Origin: Treponema sp.
Lineage (GTDB): Bacteria > Spirochaetota > Spirochaetia > Treponematales > Breznakiellaceae
Assembly: GCA_031284105.1 (NCBI GenBank)
Contig: JAITAN010000221.1
Location: 1-10,580 of the forward strand
Length of the DNA stretch: 10,580 nt
Direction of reading: 5' to 3'
Shown here: in pieces, positions 1 through 6,351 of the stretch
How the letters are laid out: the number at the start of each line of letters is the position of its first letter
How positions within the stretch are numbered: position 1 is the first letter of the stretch
The notes under the pieces: generated by a model
The model's database searches: none
Told to the model about the DNA's origin: nothing
What the model saw: only the letters and a program-made list of their open reading frames with translations
Translations under genes and position numbers: made by a program

Positions 1-317
1 CCCGTAGGCTTGGTTGCCGCCGCCTGCTGAATAATCGAGTTCTGTTCGGCGACATCGGCCGTCGTTGGCGCCCTGTAATCAATGGTTATTTTTCTGCCGA
101 TTTGATTGCCAAGCTCCTCCGCCTGCAGCCGCGCATAGTTTGCGAAATCGTCAAACCAGGGATGCACCACCTTGGGAACGATAACGATACGCATATCCGC
201 GCCACCGGCACCGGATACCGTCTGGGTTTGCTCAATTTGCTCAGACTTCTGGCAACTTATCGCAAATAAGGCAAAAACCACTAGAACCGAGACCGCAAAA
301 AAGTGCTTTTTTTGCAT
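1..317 (-). CDS. Periplasmic sugar-binding lipoprotein of an ABC importer (partial, 3' end off window)
   Basis: The first 105 codons of a type-1 periplasmic binding protein (Peripla_BP_4/ribose-binding type) that would capture a sugar-like ligand for an ABC importer. Residues 2-22 form a lipoprotein signal: a short KK head, a hydrophobic core, then FAISC with Cys22 as the likely lipidated residue (a relaxed lipobox, as in spirochaetes). After a polar linker, the mature fold opens with MRIVIVPKVVHPWFDD, the first beta strand and helix of this family. Its RIxxxPKxVxxxF pattern and the later Y-R-A-P-T-T stretch resemble AI-2 binding protein LsrB, but rhamnose- or ribose-type binding proteins share much of this. 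The start is supported by AGGAGG at 324-329, six bases upstream. It is divergent from the cupin/regulator/kinase cluster, so a shared ligand is likely. The ligand and the rest of the transporter lie outside the window. Confidence 0.85.
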   Translation of the reverse strand, partial: MQKKHFFAVSVLVVFALFAISCQKSEQIEQTQTVSGAGGADMRIVIVPKVVHPWFDDFANYARLQAEELGNQIGRKITIDYRAPTTADVAEQNSIIQQAAATKPT

Positions 318-346
318 ACTGATCCTCCTAAAAATATATTTTATAA

Positions 347-375
347 ATTATAAACCCTATCCTTCAATAATGCAA
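347..375 (-). promoter_or_regulatory. Sigma-70-type promoter for the binding-protein gene
   Basis: Read on the minus strand: TTGCAT (370-375), a 17-base spacer, then a perfect TATAAT (347-352). Transcription would start near 340, giving a leader of about 22 bases that includes the AGGAGG ribosome site. It lies back to back with the rightward promoter at 430-458, so one bound regulator could control both. Confidence 0.7.
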
Positions 376-429
376 GAAAAATACATAAATTTTTTATACA
401 AATGTTCAGTAGATATACTTTTTATGTCC

Positions 430-458
430 TTGTCAATATAGAAAGATGGGTATATACT
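430..458 (+). promoter_or_regulatory. Sigma-70-type promoter for the cupin/regulator/kinase cluster
   Basis: TTGTCA (430-435), a 17-base spacer and TATACT (453-458), with a predicted start near 465 and a leader of about 30 bases to the GTG at 495. It decides the gene start: in-frame codons upstream of 465 would not be transcribed. The 54 bases between this and the divergent promoter are AT-rich and contain separated inverted arms ACATAAA (383-389) / TTTATGT (421-427) and a TGTTCA (403-408). These are possible operator parts, unproven. Confidence 0.7.
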
Positions 459-494
459 GATTTCAAAGAACAAACTCAGCATGGAGGAAATATA

Positions 495-1697
495 GTGAAT
501 AAAGAACTTATCGAAAAAACACTGTGCAAGGGTGAAGGCATTTTCCGTCTTAACCCCACATTTATACCACGGCCATTCGGCATCGAAGGCCGGCGGCTCA
601 GACTGCACCCAGATGATTACTTTGCTTATGGACTTGAGCGAGGCTCAATCAAGGAACGATGGATGTCTTCAACCAATGTCGCGCAGAACGGACCGCTTGC
701 CGGACCGGAGGAAGGCTTGAGTTTCGTTGCGATTGACTACGGTAGCGATGAGAAATTCAGTCTGAAAGAGGCGATAGCGATGCTTGGGGTGGAGATTATA
801 GGCGCAGAACTGTGGGGAAAGTACTCAAGCTTCCCTGTATTCTCAAAATTCTACGATCTAAAGACGCCGCTTTTCCATCATCTTCACCTAGATATGGAGG
901 CTGCGGCCCGCGTCGGCAAGCTGGGTAAGCCTGAATGTTACTATTTTCCCCATCAGTTTGCCAGCCACACCGGAGAAATGAATGCTACCTACTTTGGTTA
1001 CGACCCGGATACGAAGCCGGAAGATGTAAAACAGCGTCTGCGTGATTACAACAAGGGAGATAACCGGATAACCGAGCTTTCCCGCGCATGGCGTATAGAG
1101 CTGGGAACAGGCTGGTATTCGCCAGCGGGTGTAATTCACGCTCCCGGCTCCGTGATGACTTATGAGCTTAACTGGAACGGCGATGTAAATTCAGTACATG
1201 AAAATGTTGTTTCCGGTGTTACCTATTCCCGTGATTTCCTTAACGGAGAATGTCCGCCGGACAAGAAGGACGACATCGACTATATTTTCAGCCTGCTTGA
1301 CTGGGAAAAAAACACCGATCTACACTACAAAAAGCGATTCGGGAGGATGCCTATTACGATTATCAAGAACTCAGACTACGAGGAAAAGTGGATTGCTTAT
1401 GCCAACGATGGGTATTTCAGTGCGAAGGAGCTTTCCGTGAACCCGGGAAAAAGCGTTATGATAAGCGAACCAGTGGCACATGGGGTGATCTTCATTCAGG
1501 GACATGGTAAATTCGGCGTGTTCCAATGCGAAGCACCCGGTATGCTACGGTTTGGGCAGCAGAGCGCCGACGAATACTTTGTGTCGGAAAACGCGGCAAG
1601 AAAAGGCATTGCTATTACCAACGACAGTCCGGTAGAGCCGCTCGTGCTTTTAAAGAGTTTTGGGCCGAATCATCCCGAAGCTCCGGAAACGGTTTGA
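495..1697 (+). CDS. Phosphomannose-isomerase-like cupin protein (putative sugar isomerase)
   Basis: A 400-aa protein with class I mannose-6-phosphate-isomerase-like cupin features. The likely metal site is visible: HHLHLD (His129, His131), Glu147 in GKPECYYFP and His215 in WYSPAGVIHAPGS, matching the HxH/E/H zinc ligands of type I phosphomannose isomerases. A second, ligand-poor cupin-like half covers about residues 300-390. The GTG start is chosen because GGAGG (483-487) lies seven bases upstream and the promoter at 430-458 excludes the earlier in-frame ATG at 402. It is first in the cluster, 48 bases before the LsrR-like regulator. Known family members interconvert aldose and ketose phosphates. 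By context, this one may act on the phosphorylated product of the downstream FGGY kinase, or on the free sugar. The substrate is unknown, and a non-catalytic sugar-binding role is possible. Confidence 0.85.
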   Translation: MNKELIEKTLCKGEGIFRLNPTFIPRPFGIEGRRLRLHPDDYFAYGLERGSIKERWMSSTNVAQNGPLAGPEEGLSFVAIDYGSDEKFSLKEAIAMLGVEIIGAELWGKYSSFPVFSKFYDLKTPLFHHLHLDMEAAARVGKLGKPECYYFPHQFASHTGEMNATYFGYDPDTKPEDVKQRLRDYNKGDNRITELSRAWRIELGTGWYSPAGVIHAPGSVMTYELNWNGDVNSVHENVVSGVTYSRDFLNGECPPDKKDDIDYIFSLLDWEKNTDLHYKKRFGRMPITIIKNSDYEEKWIAYANDGYFSAKELSVNPGKSVMISEPVAHGVIFIQGHGKFGVFQCEAPGMLRFGQQSADEYFVSENAARKGIAITNDSPVEPLVLLKSFGPNHPEAPETV

Positions 1698-1722
1698 ATT
1701 AAACGTGCAATATCCGTATAAT
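1694..1722 (+). promoter_or_regulatory. Internal sigma-70-type promoter before the SorC-family regulator
   Basis: TTGAAT (1694-1699, overlapping the cupin stop codon), a 17-base spacer and a perfect TATAAT (1717-1722). Transcription would begin near 1729, only about 17 bases before the regulator ATG. A TGTTCA (1723-1728) immediately follows the -10 box, where a bound repressor would block initiation. The same hexamer lies between the divergent promoters at 403-408. This promoter could keep regulator and kinase expressed independently of the cupin. Confidence 0.6.
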
Positions 1723-1745
1723 TGTTCATTCGGTAAAACGGGCGT

Positions 1746-2675
1746 ATGGACTTTGAAGAAGAGCTTTTAACCAAAGCGGCGTGGTACTACTTTATGGGAA
1801 AAAAGACCCAGCAGGAAATTTCCGTACTGCTGAGTATTTCCCGTATGCGTGTGATCCGGCTTTTGGAAAAGGCAAGTGCAACAGGGCTGGTACAGTTCAA
1901 ACTGAGAGAAAATAGCGCCCAGCGGATGAACATTGAGAAGCAGTTGATGGAATGTTACGGCTTAAAAGATGCGTTTGTGATACCAACGGCGCCTGACGCG
2001 GGGATAACCGGCATCAATGACGCAATCGCGGAAGCCGCGGCAATGTATATCGCAAATCGAATGCGTCCGGGCGCTTTCATCAATATAGGGTACGGGGATA
2101 CGACCGGCAAAACACTTAATAACCTTGCAAAAATCGCGGAAAAACCTATTTCCTGTATTTCGCTAACCGGCGGTGTAAGCATTTACCTGCCTAACACACG
2201 GTCGAATGTTTTTAACGCGCGGCTCTTTCTGATACCGGCGCCGCTTTTCGTCTCGTCAAAGGAGATGGTCAGCGCGCTCAAAGCGGAATCACAGGTAAAA
2301 GATATTTTTCAGATGGTGTCGCTGGCATCTTTTACTATATTGGGCATAGGCGGCATGAATGACGAATCGACTGTCTTGAAAACCGGCGTACTATCAAAAA
2401 ACGATTTTCTGCAACTTAAAATGCAGGGAGCGGTGGGCGATATACTCGGTCATTATATAGATAAAAATGGTAATACGCTTGCAACGTCATTTGAGGACCG
2501 TTTGATAAGTACGCCGCTTTCGCATATTAAAACACTCCCTAATGTGATCGGCGTAGCGGCCGGTAGGGAAAAGCTGGTGGCGATAAAGGGATGTTTATCT
2601 TATGGATATATTAATACGCTGATTACAAATGAAGAAACTGGCAAATGGCTTATAGAGAATGATAAGGAGAGCTAA
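1746..2675 (+). CDS. lsrR: SorC/DeoR-family transcriptional regulator, LsrR-like
   Basis: A 309-aa regulator with the SorC architecture. The N-terminal helix-turn-helix (about residues 10-45) carries WYYFMGKKTQQEIS and SISRMRVIRLLEKA, typical of the family. The C-terminal sugar-phosphate-binding domain (about 60-305) carries SLTGGVSIY, ARLFLIPAPLFVSS, GAVGDILGHYIDKNGN and GYINTLITNEETG, which closely follow E. coli LsrR as recalled (for example NIIPAPL, GAVGDILGYFFD, GYINALVTD). LsrR represses the lsr genes until phospho-AI-2, made by LsrK, binds it. The adjacent kinase here is LsrK-like, so the same effector logic is a good inference. The Shine-Dalgarno sequence is weak, and the stop codon TAA directly abuts the kinase ATG, implying coupled translation. 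Possible targets are the divergent promoters at 347-458 and its own promoter. A related phosphorylated sugar as inducer is not excluded. Confidence 0.9.
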   Translation: MDFEEELLTKAAWYYFMGKKTQQEISVLLSISRMRVIRLLEKASATGLVQFKLRENSAQRMNIEKQLMECYGLKDAFVIPTAPDAGITGINDAIAEAAAMYIANRMRPGAFINIGYGDTTGKTLNNLAKIAEKPISCISLTGGVSIYLPNTRSNVFNARLFLIPAPLFVSSKEMVSALKAESQVKDIFQMVSLASFTILGIGGMNDESTVLKTGVLSKNDFLQLKMQGAVGDILGHYIDKNGNTLATSFEDRLISTPLSHIKTLPNVIGVAAGREKLVAIKGCLSYGYINTLITNEETGKWLIENDKES

Positions 2676-4238
2676 ATGGCAACCTATTTGATGGCGATTG
2701 ACGCGGGTACCGGAAGCGTCAGAGCTGTAATTTTTGATGATATGGGAAGACAGGTGGGATGCGGGCAACGTGAGTGGAGCCACCACGAGGATACCCGCTA
2801 TCCCGGAAGTATGAACTTTGACTGGACGGCAAATTGGAAGTTGGTTTGCGCCTGTATAAATGAGGCACTGGTCAAAACCGGTGTCAGTCCAGAAGCGATT
2901 GCGGCGATTTCAACAACATGTATGCGTGAAGGCATCGTTCTTTATGATGCTGCCGGAAATGAAATCTGGGCTTGCGCTAATGTCGATTCGCGTAGCGGTG
3001 ATGAAGTAGGGGAACTTAAATGCATATCTCCTGAACTTGAAAAGGAACTCTATCTTGAATCTGGACAGACTTTTGCCCTCAGTGCGCTGCCGCGACTACT
3101 TTGGGTAAAAAATAAAGAACCGGAGATTTATAAAAAGACCGCACGTATCGGGATGTTTAACGACTGGCTTATCTATCGGCTTTCCGGCGTACTTGCCGTG
3201 GAGCCGAGCAATGGTTCTACCACAGGCATTTTCAATCTCAAGACCCGCGTTTGGGACAAGAGTATCGCCAGACGTTGCGGGCTACGTGATGATATATTTC
3301 CTGATGTGGTTGAGTGCGGTGTGCCGGTAGCAAAGGTTTCCCAAAACGCCGCGGCCGAGACCGGACTTGCCGAAGGTACGCCTCTTGTAGTGGGTGGCGG
3401 CGATAGCCAACTTGCTACGATAGGGGTAGGTGTCGTTGACATCAACGAGGCGGCAATCTTTGGCGGTAGTTTCTGGCAGTACGAATTCAATACCGGTTCA
3501 GGTAAACCCTCGCCCAAATGCGATATTCGGGTAAACTGCCATGCCCTTCCCTCTCTCTGGCAGTACGAGGCACTTGCTTTTAATCCCGGTCTCGTGATGC
3601 GCTGGTACCGTGACGGTTTTTGCCAGGAAGAAAAGCGCCTTGCCAAAGTAAATGGCAGCGACCCTTATGCGATCATGGATAGGGAAGCGGCAAAGATACC
3701 TGCCGGCAGTTACGGTATGATCTGCGCCTTTTCCGACGTTATGAATTATATAGCGTGGCGTCATGCCGCCCCCACTTTCAGTAATTTTGAGCTTAATCCG
3801 GAAAAGTTCAACAAATTCTCTTTCTATCGGGCAATTATGGAAAATACTGCGCTGGTTACGCTTGGTCATATCAATTTGGTACAACAGGCGATAGGTGAAA
3901 AACCATCCGTTGTTGTCTTTGCCGGCGGTGCGGCAAAGAGCGGTCTCTGGCCGCAGATACTGGCTGATGTTCTTGGAATCTCTGTCCGGATACCGGAAGT
4001 AAAGGAGGCAAGTGCGTTAGGCGCTGCTTTAATCGCGGGTATCGGTGTGGGCATTTACAGAGATATAAAAGAAACTGCCCGAAAGCTCGTTAAAATTGAA
4101 CGCGAGATCTTGCCAAACGCTGAAAATCATAAGGTGTATGTACAGGCGTACAAGTCATGGCAAAGCGCATATACCGCGTATTTACAGTTGAGTGATGAAA
4201 GGGTAACAAAATATATGTGGAGTGCGCCCGGATTATGA
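2676..4238 (+). CDS. lsrK: FGGY-family kinase, LsrK-like autoinducer-2 kinase
   Basis: A full-length 520-aa FGGY carbohydrate kinase (E. coli LsrK, about 530 aa). LsrK phosphorylates the AI-2 precursor DPD in the cytoplasm, trapping it and making the inducer for LsrR. Resemblance to recalled E. coli LsrK runs end to end: YLMAIDAGTGSVRAVIFD (ATPase phosphate-1 loop), CMREGIVLYD, IWACANVDSR, LSALPRLLW, VEPSNGSTTG, VVGGGDSQ with likely catalytic Asp243, RVNCHALP, NPGLVMRW, FAGGAAKSGLWPQILADV (nucleotide-binding loop), and a C-terminal tail W-x-A-P-G-L matching the LsrK end. The last feature and the CMREGIVLY block argue for LsrK over xylulose, glycerol or rhamnulose kinases. The start is set by AAGGAGAG at 2664-2671, and the gene follows the LsrR-like gene with zero spacing. 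Real substrate use is untested; a close paralogue acting on another five-carbon or deoxy sugar remains possible. Confidence 0.9.
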   Translation: MATYLMAIDAGTGSVRAVIFDDMGRQVGCGQREWSHHEDTRYPGSMNFDWTANWKLVCACINEALVKTGVSPEAIAAISTTCMREGIVLYDAAGNEIWACANVDSRSGDEVGELKCISPELEKELYLESGQTFALSALPRLLWVKNKEPEIYKKTARIGMFNDWLIYRLSGVLAVEPSNGSTTGIFNLKTRVWDKSIARRCGLRDDIFPDVVECGVPVAKVSQNAAAETGLAEGTPLVVGGGDSQLATIGVGVVDINEAAIFGGSFWQYEFNTGSGKPSPKCDIRVNCHALPSLWQYEALAFNPGLVMRWYRDGFCQEEKRLAKVNGSDPYAIMDREAAKIPAGSYGMICAFSDVMNYIAWRHAAPTFSNFELNPEKFNKFSFYRAIMENTALVTLGHINLVQQAIGEKPSVVVFAGGAAKSGLWPQILADVLGISVRIPEVKEASALGAALIAGIGVGIYRDIKETARKLVKIEREILPNAENHKVYVQAYKSWQSAYTAYLQLSDERVTKYMWSAPGL

Positions 4239-4283
4239 TGTGCAGCGCGGCCCGCAAGATCGACACTATTTTAGGAGAGAATT

Positions 4284-4643
4284 ATGTTTATCATTGATGA
4301 AAAAAATAGGGAATATCGCTTTGGAGATAACGGTCCTAAATATCTGATGCAAGGACCTCGAATGAATTTTGCTATTGTGCAATTTATGCCGGGTAAGGAC
4401 TTCCGTGCACATTACCATGAGGTTATGGAGGAAAATTTCTATATTATAGAAGGAACCGTTGACATATACGTCAATAAAGAGAAATATACGCTTACCCGGG
4501 GACAATTCATCCATATTGAGCCATACGAAATACACTATCTGATTAATACTTCAAACGCGCCGGTCAAAATAGCTTCAAGTCTTGCTCCATACCAGCAGTC
4601 TGATAAAATTGAAGTAGATAACCCAGAACTCACCTATTCCTGA
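4284..4643 (+). CDS. Small single-domain cupin protein
   Basis: A 119-aa cupin of the small cupin_2 type. Both signature motifs are present: motif 1 runs from Gly37 through His43-x-His45 and Glu49/Glu50 to Gly57 (PGKDFRAHYHEVMEENFYIIEG), and motif 2 from Gly73 through Pro80 and His84 to Asn88. His43, His45, Glu50 and His84 are the expected metal ligands, so it is probably a metal-binding enzyme rather than a degenerate fold. AGGAGAG (4273-4279) fixes the start. It follows the LsrK-like gene by 45 bases with no terminator visible, so cotranscription is likely. Small cupins include isomerases, epimerases, dioxygenases and sugar-binding proteins, so sequence alone does not give the reaction. By position it could process the phosphorylated kinase product, replacing LsrG, which is a different fold. 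That is inference. Confidence 0.85.
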   Translation: MFIIDEKNREYRFGDNGPKYLMQGPRMNFAIVQFMPGKDFRAHYHEVMEENFYIIEGTVDIYVNKEKYTLTRGQFIHIEPYEIHYLINTSNAPVKIASSLAPYQQSDKIEVDNPELTYS

Positions 4644-4703
4644 TAGTAACATGGTTATGATGTCATGCCGGCGGTATCGCCACGCAAACTAATCTAACGA
4701 AGC

Positions 4704-4800
4704 TTTACGTCTACCTGTACTAAGGCTATACTAACAATACAAAGGGAGAAGTAGAATGGCAATGGCTAGCCATGTACCCACTAATAGATTTGCTATATAA
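4704..4800 (+). other. Promoter and ribosome site leading to a 14-codon ORF (decayed gene start?)
   Basis: TTTACG (4704-4709), a 17-base spacer and TATACT (4727-4732) form a plausible sigma-70 promoter. AAAGGGAGA (4741-4749) is a good ribosome site for the ATG at 4756, yet the frame (MAMASHVPTNRFAI) ends at TAA 4798-4800. The next recognisable sequence is the IS630-family remnant, so this may be the surviving 5' end of a lost gene or of the insertion sequence. A leader peptide is less likely, because nothing intact follows. No homology is recognised. Confidence 0.3.
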
Positions 4801-4847
4801 TCACCTCCACGCATGGGAAGTGGAAGCAGTAAAAGGGAAAATATATC

Positions 4848-5162
4848 ATGTTAGACTCACGCAGAAACCGAGAGAGAACGACTTTTAGATTAATGAAGTA
4901 TAAACCGTTTGCGGCTGAAGAAGCCTTGCAGATAAACTCAAAAGCTGGAAATCCATCGCCCAAACACGGCAGTTGGTGTAACATAGTAGAGATAAAATTG
5001 ATCACCAAGATCTGTCAATGCCTTAACCAAAAGATAGATATGCTGGAAAACCTGAAAAATGAATTGTGAGAATGGCAACGAGAACGAAACCAGAACCAGA
5101 AGAAGACAGCGAAGTGGTAGTTTACAACCGGGGACGCCCATATTAAATTGCGGGACATTTAA
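4848..5162 (+). pseudogene. IS630-family transposase, C-terminal remnant with in-frame stops
   Basis: The conserved C-terminal part of an IS630/DDE_3 transposase is readable in one frame. PFAAEEAL corresponds to the FPPEEA segment, PKHGSWCNIVEIKL to the family hallmark PKHGSWLNMAEIEL (carrying the last catalytic Glu), CQCLNQKI to the RQCLxxRI block, and after the first stop EWQRERN and then FTTGDAHIKL to the WExERN and FTTxDARIKL tail. The stops TGA (5067-5069) and TAG (5118-5120) break the frame before the natural end near TAA 5160-5162. The N-terminal two thirds, including the first two catalytic Asp residues, are absent: nothing like DNLNTH is seen upstream of about 4885. The annotated left end is the first in-frame ATG and is arbitrary. 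This is a dead fragment, and terminal repeats were not identified. Confidence 0.8.
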
Positions 5163-5176
5163 TCCTTACAAGATAT

Positions 5177-5366
5177 GAGTGTGTTCACTCTAAAGTTAAG
5201 AACACTAACGCCTTCGATAAGGATGCTAATGCCTCCGAATCGGTCAGGACACCTTTTACGGCTTTATCTATCTGTCCTGTATTTATATCGCTTCGTGTAG
5301 TATAAATACGCCCTAGCGGGAACATTCGGCTTGAAGGACGTTATACCCGTGGAGTGCCATCTAACG
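5177..5366. repeat. Palindrome-rich intergenic element (structured RNA, MITE or attC-like)
   Basis: A dense set of inverted repeats in a non-coding stretch. Long arms TAACGCCTTCGA (5206-5217) and TTGAAGGACGTTA (5331-5343) pair over 12 positions with one G.T wobble and one extra base (A5338). Inside them, CCGAAT (5235-5240) pairs with ATTCGG (5324-5329). Enclosed local hairpins are CAGGACA (5245-5251)/TGTCCTG (5273-5279) and GTATTTATA (5279-5287)/TATAAATAC (5301-5309). Flanking ones are GAGTG/CACTC (5177-5190) and CGTTA/TAACG (5339-5366). The two central hairpins share base 5279, so both can nearly stack. Candidates are a structured RNA, a miniature folded transposable element next to the IS630 wreck, or a degenerate integron attC site (TAAC...GTTA ends with a bulged base). 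No known riboswitch or T-box signature is recognised. The rest of 4644-5457 holds no other gene. Confidence 0.5.
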
Positions 5367-5405
5367 GCAAAAAATATCTTAAAACCACAATATTCTAAAA
5401 ACCTC

Positions 5406-5434
5406 TTGACAAATCTGATTAAGTCTGATATATT
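5406..5434 (+). promoter_or_regulatory. Strong sigma-70-type promoter of the amino-acid uptake/dehydratase operon
   Basis: A perfect TTGACA (5406-5411), an optimal 17-base spacer and TATATT (5429-5434). The expected start near 5441 leaves a leader of about 35 bases before the ATG at 5476, with AAGGAG at 5464-5469. The near-consensus sequence suggests high basal expression. No terminator-type attenuator fits in so short a leader. Confidence 0.8.
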
Positions 5435-5475
5435 AATAGTAATACTATATAACTACTATGTTTAAGGAGATAACT

Positions 5476-6315
5476 ATGAAAACACGGAAATTGACTATCG
5501 CATTGGGATTGTTCCTGATAGGGGTCGCATTATTCGCGGGGGCTAAAAAAGAAGCCGGTGCCACCACTCTTATCCGGGTGGGAACTGAGGGGGCGTATCC
5601 GCCCTACAACTACGTAACCGAACAGGGTGAGGCCGATGGGTATGACGTGGCGGTGGTAAAAGCTGTCGGTGGACTGCTACCGGAATACCGCATCGAATTC
5701 GTACCTATCGCCTGGGACGGGATATTTGTGGCTCTTGAAGGAGGCGAATTCGACCTTATCGCCAGTAATATCGGCTGGCGCAAGGAACGGGAAGAAAAAT
5801 ATTACCTGTCTACCGTTCCCTACCTTTGGGGTGGATCGAGTCTAGTCTTCAAGTCTGGACGTACAGACATCCATTCCCTGAAGGATCTGGACGGTAAAAA
5901 AGTGGCAGCCGGTGTGGGGACCGCTTCCACCACCCAACTTGAGGATTATATTAAGCAGACCGGAGCAAACATCGAAATTGTCTTTACTGATGGCAATATC
6001 ATAAACGCCCTGACGGAAATTGAAACCGGCAGAGTGGACGCCACTATTAGCTCAATTATTACCACCCAGCTCACCGCCGATTCTCTGGGGTATAAGATCG
6101 AGTCGGTACCCATTACCGATCCGGAGTGGACTAGCACTTCTGTCAACTCCATTCATCTCCTGTTTCCTAAAACCGAACAAGGCAGGACTTACCGGGACAA
6201 ATTCGATACGGCTCTAAAACAGCTCCACGAGAACGGTAGCCTTCGGGCACTTTCGCGGAAATACTTTTTCGGTAAAGACTATACTACGAAAGAGGCGCTT
6301 GAAGCCGGTGCGTAG
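5476..6315 (+). CDS. Family-3 amino-acid ABC transporter, periplasmic binding protein
   Basis: A 279-aa solute-binding protein of family 3 (polar amino acids, cystine, glutamine type). A Sec signal (residues 1-23: KTRK head, hydrophobic core, ALFAGA) ends in A-G-A, suggesting signal peptidase I cleavage before KKEAGATT. There is no lipobox Cys, unlike the binding protein at the left edge. The mature protein shows family landmarks: IRVGTEGAYPPYNY, ADGYDVAVV, the FVPIAWDGIFVALEGGEFDLIASN segment in lobe 1, YYLSTVPY, a hinge near SLKDLDGKKVAAGVGT, GRVDATIS, and a terminal helix LHENGSLRALSRKYF. The ATG at 5476 is preferred over the in-frame ATG at 5458, because AAGGAG sits six bases upstream of it and the signal peptide starts there. 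It is the first gene of an operon with permease, ATPase and a dehydratase. Ligand specificity cannot be read off; cystine, cysteine or serine is suggested by the downstream enzyme. Confidence 0.92.
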   Translation: MKTRKLTIALGLFLIGVALFAGAKKEAGATTLIRVGTEGAYPPYNYVTEQGEADGYDVAVVKAVGGLLPEYRIEFVPIAWDGIFVALEGGEFDLIASNIGWRKEREEKYYLSTVPYLWGGSSLVFKSGRTDIHSLKDLDGKKVAAGVGTASTTQLEDYIKQTGANIEIVFTDGNIINALTEIETGRVDATISSIITTQLTADSLGYKIESVPITDPEWTSTSVNSIHLLFPKTEQGRTYRDKFDTALKQLHENGSLRALSRKYFFGKDYTTKEALEAGA

Positions 6316-6351
6316 CCCAGCCAAGCCGGCGATGGGTAAAGGAGCATAAAA

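Noticed and set aside
402..494. Longer N-terminus for the first cupin, starting at ATG 402
   Set aside because: It has no ribosome site and runs through the -35/-10 promoter at 430-458. GTG 495 has GGAGG at the right distance.
3173..3646. 157-codon minus-strand open frame opposite the kinase gene
   Set aside because: Antisense to the conserved kinase catalytic region, with low-complexity Ser/Pro composition and no recognisable domain.
4670..4681. GGCG/CGCC hairpin after the small cupin as a terminator
   Set aside because: Only four base pairs and no T tract follow it.
5203..5346. Firm call of an integron attC site
   Set aside because: Only TAAC/GTTA and a bulged base fit. The seven-base core consensus (RYYYAAC/GTTRRRY) is poorly met, and no integrase or cassette array is present in the window.
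5458..5475. ATG 5458 as start of the amino-acid-binding protein
   Set aside because: The AAGGAG ribosome site lies inside this extension, and the signal peptide begins naturally at ATG 5476.
5435..5475. Riboswitch or T-box in the leader of the amino-acid operon
   Set aside because: The predicted leader is only about 35 bases, and no antiterminator or T-box sequence is seen downstream of the promoter.
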